NCBI GenBank assembly: GCA_022496805.1
Contig: CM040102.1
Span: 22,197,955 to 22,261,954 of the forward strand
From: Pohlia nutans
Taxonomy: Eukaryota; Streptophyta; Bryopsida; Bryales; Mniaceae
Reading direction: 5' to 3'
Length of the DNA stretch: 64,000 nt
Shown here: positions 11,733-23,000 of the stretch, in pieces
How positions within the stretch are numbered: position 1 is the first letter of the stretch
How the letters are laid out: every line of letters starts with the position of its first letter
Position numbers and translations under genes: made by a program
Notes under the pieces: model-generated
Seen by the model: only the letters and a program-made list of their open reading frames with translations
What the model was told of the DNA's origin: nothing
Database searches by the model: none

Positions 11733-12192
11733 TGGTATTTCTTGTGTTTGAAACTTTCTTATCTTGTTTTATTTTTTTGGATTGTGTTCTTTTGTTCATG
11801 TTCCATTAGTGTATGTATTCCAATCTTGATCCATGTACCAACCCCTTTCATATTTTAACATATAATTTTTTGTCCTAAACCATGCACGGATAAGTCACAG
11901 TCACTTATAAAATTCACAATAATTATGTGTGAATTTTTCTAAACATGACAAATTGCAACAAAGAGGTATTACATAGGTCATTGCCGAAACTCTTCACTTT
12001 CATTTTAGAAAATTCAACCCAAATTCTATTTAACTTTGAAATCACACACCTTCCTAAATCTCATTTTTGAGTGTGCATTATAGGGCTCAAAAACATACCA
12101 TGATCATCCAACCCCACCATATGATGATTCTCTAATTTTGTCAAACTGTCTCCACTCCAGTTGTGAACAGGGTTGTTTTTTCTGGCACTATG
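11733..12192. mobile_element. About 460-bp insertion in unit C flanked by ACTATG
   Basis: Unit B reads ACTATG directly into the CCAAAC-CAATGTAGTGG block, whereas unit C has this extra sequence between two copies of ACTATG (11727-11732 and 12187-12192). This looks like a 6-bp target duplication around an AT-rich insert without obvious inverted ends or ORF. A deletion between short direct repeats in unit B is an alternative. Confidence 0.5.
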
Positions 12193-12420
12193 GTGCCAAA
12201 CTCCAATGTTGTGGCACAGTCACAGTGATTTAAATCTAGAAGGACCACTCTCCATTGCATGCATAGAACACTGCTACAATGCCAAAAAAAACCCTGGTTG
12301 AGAATACAATTGTACGGTAGCTTTCTAATTTAATCCATTCTATTTCTGGTAGTATCAATCATAGCGAATAAACCAGTGAAATCTAGTGAATCCAACTACA
12401 GTACCAAAAGCGTTGAAGGT

Positions 12421-12650
12421 TTAACCCCTAAAGGACCATAAGACCACTAGGTGGCTCCTATTTTTTTCCAGTGATTTTGGATAGGTTTTATGTACATTCA
12501 TTTTTTGTTAATCTTAAATTTATTTTTATTTCAGCATATGTAATATTCTTCATTGATTCCAATGATATAAAATTTGGCCCCATGCAAATTATAATTTTCA
12601 CAAGGTGATTCTAATAAATTATCATTTTCAAACCATGGATACTCGGTCCA
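12421..12650. mobile_element. Degraded TTAA MITE, right end lost
   Basis: It starts TTAACCCCTAAAGGACC at almost the same place where unit B carries the element at 8934. The interior differs and no matching right terminus is visible. Confidence 0.35.
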
Positions 12651-13143
12651 TGAACACGTTCACGCTCTACAAACAATTGGAGTTCAGTTTCGGCCTCATG
12701 TAAGTAGAACTTAAATTATGCTCGAGATAGAGGATTTATGCATCCATTGGCTTCTATCCATTCACTGACAGTTGGCGAATGTTCCACTCTCGCGTACGCT
12801 AGTGGATAGCCTGCGCGTTCTCAATCTCTCTTCCCCGCGCTGGCTTAGTCGGTTTCGTCCGTCCCGCTCATCACCCTAATTCGATACAAAATAGGTTTCT
12901 ACTACAAAGAGCGAAAGCTTCGTACTAGTGCAGGCATATTTCCACAATCAAAATGCAACAGATACTTCATTGAAATCAACATCAGGTGCAATTCTCCTCC
13001 TCTACATTTCCACTGTCACACCGTAAGACGCCATCTAACATGATAATGTATTATTATCGCATGCTGGACATGAAGACAAATTCAAGTTCAACATCCCAAA
13101 TGGACGCCGAATACAGGACACTGTTCTCAGTTGGAAAAAAGGA

Positions 13144-13149
13144 TTTATT
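13144..13149 (-). terminator. Poly(A) signal of third Lhcb gene
   Basis: AATAAA on the minus strand about 110 nt beyond the stop, in the same context as in the other two copies. Confidence 0.6.
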
Positions 13150-13257
13150 CACAATCATGCTCTCCAGGGACATTTGACATCGGCAGTGTACTTCCGCGAA
13201 TAAAACACTCTAAACTACCTCCACAACCGCTTCATTCAATTCGACGAATTGCACACT

Positions 13258-14358
13258 CTAGTTTCCGGGGGTGAAGTTGGTGGCGTAAGCCCACGCGTTG
13301 TTGGCCACGGGGTCGGCCAAGTGGTCGCTCAAGTTCTCCAACGGGCCCTTGCCGGTCACGATGGCCTGAACGAAGAATCCGAACATCGAGAACATGGCAA
13401 GACGCCCGTTCTTGATCTCCTTCACCTTCAACTCCGCGAACGTGTCGGGGTCGTCAGCCAAGCCCAAGGGGTCGAAGCTGCCTCCGGGGTAGATGGGGTC
13501 GGTCACATCGCCCAACGGTCCTCCGGCTACACGGTATCCCTCCACGGCACCCATCAGCACCACCTGGACGGCCCAGATGGCCAAGATGCTCTGTGCGTGC
13601 ACCAAGCTCGAGTTGCCGAGGTAGTCCAGACCTCCGTCGGCGAAGATCTGTGAGCCGGCCTTGAACCACACGGCCTCACCGAACTTGACGCCGTTCTTGG
13701 CCAGAAGCTCGGGGGTCACGCACCCCAAAGCTCCGAGCATGGCCCAGCGGGCGTGGATCACCTCCAGCTCCCTGTTGCGGGCGAACGTCTCGGGGTCGGC
13801 CGAGAGTCCGGCGGTGTCCCAGCCGTAGTCTCCAGCGAACTCACCGCTCAAGTACGACGGGGTGTTCTCCGAGAAGGGGCCCAAAAACTTGGGTCTGTCA
13901 GCGCCATACCTGAGAGACGCAAAGCAAAATCCTCATCTCAGCCACACATTCTGAATCACAATGCCATTTCCAGCTCACAAACAACGAGAACAGGAAAGCA
14001 AAACTGAAATGTCGTCGGAACCAAGCATGTTGAAGTGACATCCGCAACATGCCCATTGCAATGCCTCCTTCTAGAAACAGATACCTCAACACAGACTCCA
14101 ATTATAAGACAATGTACGTCGTTGAAACGTCGTAATGTACCATACATTGACGAAATCCTGTCCATTACAAAGTGGGAAACCAAGAAGAAACGCAACGGGC
14201 GGTGAAACTCACCAGATGCTGTCGGGGCCCTTGCTGACGGTCCTGCGCATGGTGATGCGGGCGTCATTGGTACCCACCTTGCGAGCGAGCTCGTTGACGG
14301 GCTTGAGCAGGGACTGCCCAGCCAAGGCCGTGGAGTGCATGGCGGTAGCGGCGGCCAT
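13258..14358 (-). CDS. Lhcb: LHCII chlorophyll a/b-binding protein, copy 3 (two exons)
   Basis: Exon 1 is 14213-14358 and exon 2 is 13258-13909; the intron is shorter (303 bp) and its sequence has diverged from copies 1 and 2 apart from its ends. The predicted 265-residue protein is identical to copy 2. Exon 2 shows only scattered synonymous changes, so coding sequence is far better conserved than the intron. This fits strong purifying selection, gene conversion, or both. Transit peptide, RRTVSK start, WYGADR motif and helices A and B are all intact. Likely a functional LHCII gene. Confidence 0.95.
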
Positions 14359-14455
14359 GGCTACAGGAGCAAGCTTGATGTCTTGCAACGGGAGGGAGAT
14401 AAGAGAGAGCAGCAGATTGAATGGAAAGGTGGGAAGAGAGAAGTGCAGGAGGAGT

Positions 14456-14504
14456 GTTATAGTGGACTGCAGTGTGCACAGTGTGAGCGAGAGGATTGGA
14501 TAAC
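14456..14504 (-). promoter_or_regulatory. Lhcb copy 3 core promoter
   Basis: CTATAAC (14456-14462) and GTTATCCAAT (14495-14504) on the minus strand repeat the arrangement and spacing of copy 2. Confidence 0.6.
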
Positions 14505-14600
14505 GTGATGGGCCGCAGGATTTCTCACAGCCACAGCTTTCGAAACTCGGCTCCTGCATGAAACTGTGACTCTGCCCTCTCCCGCCTGCTGCAGGGTTCA

Positions 14601-17600
14601 TTTTGCCACACGTCACATTTGGTACAAAATGATTTCATTGCCATCCGTCAACTGAAATGTCCCCTCAAATATCCAACATAAATAATCGTTCGTCAAATGC
14701 CATGTGTAGGGGAATGTCTACCTCTCAAATATATTCAATACCGTAGTTTATTAGCATGTTCGGCATAAAATAATTCTAAAAAATAGATGGTAAAAATTTG
14801 GGAAATTAGTTTTCAAAAAAATAATTTTTTATGGGAAAAAAACGGATTTTGAAGAATATTTGGATTTGCATAAATTTATTTTTAGAACTAATTAAATATT
14901 AGGGAGAAAGGTGCCTAACCTGCTAGTAAACTACCGTATTATGAGAAATAGGAAAAGAATTTCTTTTAATAATTTTAATAATATTTTCTTTTTCTTTTAA
15001 TAATTTTAATAATAACTTTTAGCCATAGGATTTTGTACGAAATCTTCTGACATTTTATTGTTTAAATTGCAAGAGATAAGTGTTCTAAGTGGAGGATTTT
15101 TTTTATTTTTTTTAACCTAAGATCTTCAATTGCTTTTGACCACCTTTGGTGAAAGTGTTTTTGAAATACATTAAATGATGGTTTTAGTGTTTTATATAGA
15201 AATTGGTGTTAGGTTTTTTTTTTTTTGGCCAAGTTTCAAGAATAACGACAGTAGAGTACTGCATATCTTTAAAATCTTGCAAAAGATGGAGGTGCAAAAG
15301 ATTGCCAGTGTTGAAGAAAAAAATTCTAAACTTCATGTTTCATGAAATGAAAATTTGAAAAATAAATTTAAAGAGAGTACCTTCTTCTACAAGAATAAAA
15401 ATATGTAGAAAAGGAAAGTTTTTAATTTATACAAATAAAACAACACTTACGACACTATGTCAATGTCTAAACAACTTTGATAAATGGAATAATAGGTGGG
15501 GTGACAAATAATGAATCATGGTTTACAAATAGGAAGAGGTTGCAAGAAAAATTTAACTTTGAATATGACATACACTATAATGTCAAATGTAAGGTTAACA
15601 TGGCCAAAGGATTGCAAAACCAAAGCCAAAGACTAAAATGCTAACGCCAAGTATGCCATATTATAGACTAAATGTATTAGGTATGCAAAGTATACCTTGG
15701 CATTTTGGTGTTGGCTTTGGCTCTGTGAACTTTGGTTTTTGATGTGTGGTCTTTAATTATAAGAATGTATTTTTTAATTATATGAATGTGGTCTTTCACT
15801 TTGGTTACATGGTTTTTGTTTTTCACTATATAATCTTTGGCTTTGGCTATGTAGTTTATGGTTTAGTTACCTAATCTACTTGTCCTACCTAGCAAACATG
15901 GCTTACCTAGCATACCCAGTAAACTTGGCATAACTAACTATAGTAATGTACACATTTTAGAGTGTACATGATCAGTAACAGGTAGATACATTAGTTCTAA
16001 AAATGGAGAGTTGAAGTCTGAAAACATTCCAACAAATCAACTATCAATCTCATTTTATCCCCTGAATGCTTAGTGGCCTCACTCGTAGAAATGTGTTGTC
16101 CAAAAAGTGTCGTATTCATCTACAGATTTTTACAAGAAAACATGAGAAAATCAAGCACAGAGGCGTAGTTGACATCAAAAATCAAATATTATACAGAAAG
16201 TATTAAGCTAATAGAATTAACCAAAAAGATTTTTCAGTTCAACTCACCTTCAACTTGTTTTCAGTTCAAAAAGATGGCAAAACTAATCAAAGGTGAGTTG
16301 AAGAATACTCTAAAGCAAGACCTTGCACCACCCATGGGAGTGAAACTCGTGACCTCTCCAATGTTAGAGGGGAGTTCACACAAGTTCCTCCAAGCCTATG
16401 GCTGTATTCATGAAGGGACCAAGGGACTATTCATGTGTAAGTTGTGTCAAAAATCGCTTATATAAGATTGTTGAGTCCGTGTAGACTTTGTACAAAGCCC
16501 TCCTTGGTTTCAGCTAACTCAAATAACACCAATCATTGTATGCAAATGACAATTACTTTTTTGAACAACAATCAATTTCACCTGAGCTGAATGATATTCT
16601 TGAGTTTCCCACTCAATCTGTTGAATGCCATGCTTGTTTTTTAATTTGATATCTTCGTAAATGCCACTTTTGACAAATTGCACATTAAGAAAATTACGTT
16701 GTGAATATCACAAGGCCTAACTATATGATCCTGTAGCTTGCAAAGAGGGTTCATTGACAAAACATGATCTATCCTACTTTACATAAGATATAATATAACA
16801 AGCATTCAATAGTCAATAGCACAAACTTGTTAAAGAAATTCACAACAATTGCAACTTCATAAACTAAAAATTTACTTGAAGAGAAGGTCAAAATTCTAGA
16901 AATACCAAGATTGTTTTCCGGCAAAGGTGGTATGTCCTCACTTTATGAACTCCATAACCAAAATCCTACAGATTGCTCAAACACAATTGTAACAAATGTG
17001 GAACGTTTCGATCATTTTGCACATATAACATGTGCAATAAGAGAATCGTTTCCTCTTTTTGTCTTCTCTCAATGAATGTGAACTTATGAAGAGTCTAATA
17101 GGCTCTACGCAAGTGAATAATCACCTAGCACATTTCTTTGCATGAGAGGAAATTCTTGGGTTGCAACCCTTTCAACAACTTGTTATCATGACCTTGCAAA
17201 ATAGGAAAAAGCATATTGCACAAACAACCAATTTCTGCTTACTCCACATTAGTGAAGCATTTCACATGAATCACACATGCTACAACACCTTTATGAGTCC
17301 AAACTCCTGCGCTAGAATATTCCCAAATCATTTCATCCAATACTGCATAAATGTCCGCAAGCAAGCTAGGTCCACTCCTTCCACTCAATTGTACAGCTCT
17401 AATTGGTTCAATTGTATAGCTCTAGCTACTACAACAGTATTTGATCGTTCATCAGTAGATCTTCTAGGACTGTCTACGATACATTTTATCTTCATTGGCA
17501 TGCTCAGAACCTGCACATCAAAGAGTTCAATTGCATGATTGTTTTCAAGAGTAATCTTGCAACTCTACATCCATAAAATAAAGAAACATTCTAAAAAAAA

Positions 17601-18606
17601 AAAAATCTAAAAACTACCGTACAGAATAAGCATTAACGATTCTTCCGTTGAGTTGACCTTTTTCATGTGCTCAGTGAACTTTGCATCACAAATTCTCCGC
17701 CCTTCATGATTTGTCACCTTGAACTATAGCAAAATATGTGAAAGACAAAGTCAACATGAATTTTTTTTTAAGGTCATTTGTGAACTCATCGCTCAACTAA
17801 TTACCTTGATGACAAAATTTTGAGATATCAACTGAATTAGCAACCTTTCAAAGACATAGATCCATGTTATCAATTTCTGAATGACCTCAAGTAAAGCCAA
17901 GGACTGAGGATTCATCCGTTGATGCATCAAATTTGGTACTAGCAAAGAGACGCCGTTTGGAACTTGTTAGTTTATAGTCAACGATTTCTCACTAACATTC
18001 TAGGACATGTTAGATTCCTTTCCTCGAATACGTTACATCCATTATCCTACTCCAATGCCAATCATCTAGTTTTGTTTGTGTTTGTATTCCAACTACTATA
18101 ATTTATTAAACATCCTAAAAGTAGTAGATGGCAAGAATGCAATGTAGCCACATTCTATACTAGCACACAAACTTTTGAGGTCTAACATACCAATAGGCCA
18201 TGAGACTAATACATCTAGGAGCGAGATTAGAAATAAGTTTTAACACTATCTATGACTATCACATATACAAATTGCTCAATCGAATATCTTTCCACTTGAT
18301 CTTAATTGAATAAAAAATTCAAGTTGTACATTGATCATGCCGAATCTCCACAACTAAAAACTATCATTTGTGAAATTAACTTCAAAATACACAATGATTG
18401 ATGATTTAGTATTCCTTATAGTATTAAAATCAATTTTTAACCACGCATTGTTTGAATTTTCAAATCGCCATTTTATTAGCACTCTAACATTACAACAAAA
18501 AATATGGACTATACAAAGCTCTCAACAAAAGAATTCTACAAGAGAATATATGGTTGTAACCAAAATCATTATGACATTTGCAACTTGCAAGAGAAGCAAT
18601 CAAACA
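14601..18606. other. AT-rich region, no gene recognised
   Basis: Apart from a MITE at 14739-14938 I see only short ORFs without known domains, including 98 aa at 16169-16465 and 125 aa at 17161-17538. The stretch 15600-15900 is rich in repeated CCAAAGCCAAAG/CTTTGGCTTTGG words in both orientations. It may hold diverged exons that cannot be seen by eye. Confidence 0.4.
14739..14938. mobile_element. 200-bp MITE, TACCGTAGTTTA termini
   Basis: The left end TACCGTAGTTTATTAGCA is matched by an inverted right end (reverse complement TACGGTAGTTTACTAGCA). TA at both outer edges suggests a Tc1/mariner-type element. Related left ends occur at 61079 and 62888. Confidence 0.65.
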
Positions 18607-18968
18607 CTATGTATAGTACAAATACATCAACTTTTTCTTTTGAAATGGAATCATTAGTAAATTGGTACAACCAAGTTGATTCCATACGATACCATCTTTG
18701 TGAATTTCATAGTCAACACTAACATTGATTGGAATAGAAATTATTTCCAGCATCTCGCATACTTCTGAGAAGTTTGGCCTTTGCCATGGATCCGAAAGCC
18801 AACAATAATCTATGATGCCCCTTAAAAACTTGGTAAGATCTCGGGGCAATTCTTGTCGTAACCCTAGTAGAACTTTGGATACCATCTCTTCATTACAACC
18901 ACCATCAAATGGAATGCATCCTGTGACAATCTCAAAACATGTCATACCATAGTTGTACACATCCGACA
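18607..18968 (-). pseudogene. Protein kinase C-lobe, 3' part of split pseudogene
   Basis: Translation gives SDVYNYGMTCFEIVTG, which is kinase subdomain IX, and SDPWQRPNFSEVCEML, which is subdomain XI with its conserved Arg. This is the 3' continuation of the kinase fragment at 24879-25619; the two are separated by the Ty1-copia element. The 5-bp flank CGACA at 18964-18968 matches CAACA at 24879-24883, apart from one base. Removing the element and one flank joins the reading frame exactly between the activation segment and this SDVYNYG block. Confidence 0.8.
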
Positions 18969-19124
18969 TGTAGGAATTCTATTCAATGACTCAACTCACA
19001 CACTGAGTAATACACAGATAATGTACAACTAAAAACACGAGTCATATATATTTATTAGTATACAACTAACTAGTAAATGATCTATCTACTCATAGTACCT
19101 GTATACACCAACCGGTGTCACCTA

Positions 19125-19181
<57 letters not shown>

Positions 19182-19276
19182 AATACAATCAAATGCGATT
19201 GCCTCTCAACTGTCTTATTATTGTTCCGTTGTTGACACATCGATGAATGCCGGTGGAATGATTCAAGTATCCAATA
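18969..19276 (-). repeat. 3' LTR of Ty1-copia element
   Basis: It matches the other LTR at 24617-24878 over its length (ACTGAGTAATAC, AACACGAGTCATATATA and GATGATTCAAGTATCCAA-type blocks). It is longer because of an AT microsatellite of about 46 bp (19131-19176). Next to it at 19277-19294 is a purine-rich tract on the minus strand, GAAGGTAGTGAGGGGAGG, the expected polypurine tract. The LTR begins TATTGG where the 5' LTR has TGTTGG. Confidence 0.8.
19131..19176. repeat. AT dinucleotide microsatellite
   Basis: About 23 AT units inside the 3' LTR; absent from the 5' LTR, so it expanded after insertion. Confidence 0.95.
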
Positions 19277-20059
19277 CCTCCCCTCACTACCTTCAAATAT
19301 ACACATCTAGGTTGTGATGGATACTCCTTCGTTTGAGCGTGCGCAGGACTCAAAACAAGATGTTGCATATCAAAAAAAATTGTGTGAGGGCCTTCATACT
19401 CGTGATTTGGTTAATAGGGCTATTGTTTGGAAAAATTGATGACTAGCTATGTATATGGGCTTATTAATGGTGGAATACAACTTTGGGTGGTCAGGATGCA
19501 CCTTCTCCATATGGCCATGAGGATGTGGTTGTGCAATCCTCTTGGATTTCTAAGTCCTCGTATGAGTGAAGCGTAGTTATCCTCCCCTACTTAAAGTGCT
19601 TCAGTAAGTTCCCACCCTTCCGTTAGTGAGGTATCAACCTCCCCTTCATTATCAAGAGATTTAGACTGGCATGTGTTGAATTTTTGTAGGCTTGATGCTC
19701 CTGGGTACAAGCGTGCTGCTCGTAAAATTCAATGCAGATACGTCTCTTTTGGTGAACGCCTTCGAGCTGAGACAATTTATTTTGACTTCGTTCTCAAGGG
19801 GAATTTACACCAATTTGAAGTGCCCTTTCGCTCCCGTTCTCAATTCATCCGTGCATATGTGTCTCAGGGATTGCCCTCCCGATTACATTGTTGTGCCTGC
19901 TTACTATAGAATCTAATTTTATCTTAGAAGTTAATTAGGTCTTGTTACTTAGACCTAATTGACTACTAAATTTTTCAAATTGCGTCTTGTCTAGTGCTTT
20001 GATGAACAGATCAGCTACTTGATCTATGTTAGATATGTGTTGTAAGTCTATTGACTTAG

Positions 20060-23000
20060 CTAGGACTTGTTCAAAAATATATAATAGTATTGTACTTCTA
20101 TATGTTTTGTTTGTGAATGGAATATAGGATTGTAAGCTATTTTTGCGCTACTCTGATTGTCACAATATATTATGGTTGAGTTTGTGCATTTTGCTACTTG
20201 TAATTCTTTTAGTAGTCTATGCAGCCATACAACTTCTTTTGTATTATCACACATAATTCTATACTTTGCCTCTATTGAACTTAGTGAGATTGTGGGTTGC
20301 TTCCCGCTTTTCTATGTGATAGGTATTGAGCCAAGTCAAAATAACTAGCCGCCAAAGACTTTTTGTCCTCTAAATCTCTTGCCCAATTAGCGTCGCAGAA
20401 TCCTGATAGGATACTTTCTTTCGCTCAACATTAAATTAGGCTTGGATCAATCGTGCCACACAAGTAGCGAAAGATGTGTTTAGCAGCAGTCATATGAGAG
20501 GTTTGGAGGGCCAAACTATAGCGGCTGAAAATGCCCACAGCATAAGTGATATCAGGTCGTGTGATTTTGAGAAATAATAGTTTTTCCACAAGGCGTTGAT
20601 ACTCATTAGTATCACCTAATGGAGCCTCCATTTGTTTGCGGAGCTTTAGGCCAGGAAGCATTGGAATGGTAGTGAGGTTACATAAAGACATACTAGAATC
20701 TTTGAGCATTTGGATGATGTAACCTCTTTGGATCAAAATCGGGCTTTGGAGGTCAAAGAAAAATTCCACCCCAAGGGAGTAGCTTAAGAAGCCGAGATTG
20801 GTCATGTCAAATCATCCAAAGAATTTAGAACAAATATTGTCAATATATGAGGTAAAGTTTCCCTCCAAATATACATCATCGACATATAAAAGTAGAACAA
20901 CAATTTGTGTACCTTGTGCTATGTAGTAGAGAATTGAATCCAAATGAGACTGTAACAAGCCTAAATTCTTAATGCATTAGTCAAATTTGATGTTCCTTGC
21001 CCGGGGAGCTTGCTTTAAACCATAGAGTGTTTTTTTGAGACGGCATACCTTGTGTGTCTGGCTACTAATCTCAAAGCCTTGAGGCTGTTGAACAAACACT
21101 TCTTCCTCTAGCTCATCGTTGAGAAATGTGCTTTTGACATCTAAATGATAAATGGGCCATCGTTGATGTCTACATAATGCGGCAACTGCTCGAATTGTGT
21201 CCCATATGGCAACGAGCCCAAAAGTCTCAAAGAAATCAAACCTGACACGTTATTGGAAGCCTTTGGCCACGAATCAAGCTTCGAGTTTAACCGTAGTGGC
21301 ATCGGGATTGGGCTCGGGCTTAAAAATCCATTTGGTAGTAATTGACTAATTGGAAGCCGTCATGGGTGACAATCTACTAGTTCCCATGTGTCATTGCGGG
21401 TAATGGATTCCATCTCCTGACGCATGGCTTGATGCCAGCCGAGGTGAGAATATGCCTCATGAAAATTATGAGGTTTGGGAATCATTGCAATTGTGCCAAT
21501 AAAATTGTCATCCATGAAAGCGGGTGGTTTACCTACAATACTACGGAAAGGCCGAGTGAAGCAGGTGAGCATTTGAGATGAGAGTTCTGGAGCAGGGACA
21601 CATTTTTGATACGTGATGACTAGAGGTGCATCAGTTGAGACTTCAAGAACTTCATCATTTGGCTAGTGAAAAATGGAACCAATTGTGGAAGTTAAAGAGG
21701 TTGTCGGTGAAGAACTAGGGAGCATGGATTGCATTCTAGATGGGGAGCATGAACATGATGGCACTGCAGCTGGTGAAGATGCTTGAGAAACAATGAGTGG
21801 GCTCACATGCACTATAACAAAACATGGTAAAAAAGAACCGCACTCAAAATTAATTACGGTTCTTTTTGCCACATTTTTGTGTATGCCCACTACGCGGGGA
21901 GCCACTGATTTCTGCATTTTATAACTGCAATTTTTGGAAATTTGGAGCGTGTATTATGCCATAGGAAAGTTATTTTCAATACCTTTCCATCGGTATATTA
22001 CACGCTCCAAAATTATTAAAAAATGTAGTCGGAATTGCAAACGAAGCGAACTGCCTATTACGTGCGCATGCACAAAAACGTGGCAAAAAGAACCGCAGTC
22101 AATTTTGAGTGCGGTTTTTTTTTACCATGTTTTGTTATAGTGAAGGGAAATTGGAGTTTTTGAGGAAACTAGAGGAATATTGACAAGGTGGATCGATGAA
22201 GCTGGTTTGGAGACTAAGTGATGAGCTGAAGGGAGCTGTTGGACTATGCCATTTGTTTTAGAGAAGAGGGCACATAGACATGGTAAATCATTTCATTTTC
22301 ATGAATGCAGACATCTTTATACACAATTTTGCGACGAAAAGATAGATAGCATCAATAACCTTTAAAATTGCTATCATAACCAACCAAAACGTACATGAAG
22401 TCACGAGGGGCCAGCTTTTTGAATTGCGGGCGCACATTGCATACAAATGTGACCAATCCAATGACTCTAAGGTGGGCAAGATGAGGGCGATGCTGATAGA
22501 GTTTTGTAAGGTGTAACTCCTTTGTTGGCCCACGTGGGTGCTTGATTGGTGAGGTAGTTTGCCATGGCCACCAGCTTAGTTTTTAAAAATGTCAAATAGA
22601 AGGCACGAAATAGAAGGCATCGTGTACACTCCATCAAGGTATGATTTTTTCACTCGGCAACGCCATTTTGGTGTGGTATGTGCAGCTTTGTGAACTCCCA
22701 GTGAATTCCTTAATTTGCACAATACGAGTCAAATGGGCCAGAGCGATATTTGCCTCCACCGTCCAATCAAAGACATTGAATTTTTTGATTGTGGCGGCCT
22801 CCTACCAATACACAAAATTGTTTGAACACTAAGAAAGTATCATGCTTGTTTTTAAGAAAATAAATCCAAGTGTACTTCCTCCAATCATTTGTAAATGTCA
22901 ACACATATCGGGTTTTGGTCATGGATGTTGGTGATATGGGGCCGCAAAGATCAGAGTGAATAACCTCCAGCATTGTAGTTGAGCGTCAAGTTGCAATCTT

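Larger units (their letters stand above)
11615..14600 (-). repeat. Tandem duplication unit C (contains Lhcb copy 3)
   Basis: Partner of unit B at 8560-11210. It differs by an insertion of about 460 bp (11733-12192), by lacking the 18-bp array, and by a different sequence where unit B has its TTAA MITE. Confidence 0.8.

Noticed and set aside
16169..16465. 98-codon ORF as a gene
   Set aside because: No recognisable domain, AT-rich composition like its surroundings, no splice partners.
17161..17538. 125-codon ORF as a gene
   Set aside because: No domain or conserved motif; composition indistinguishable from intergenic DNA.
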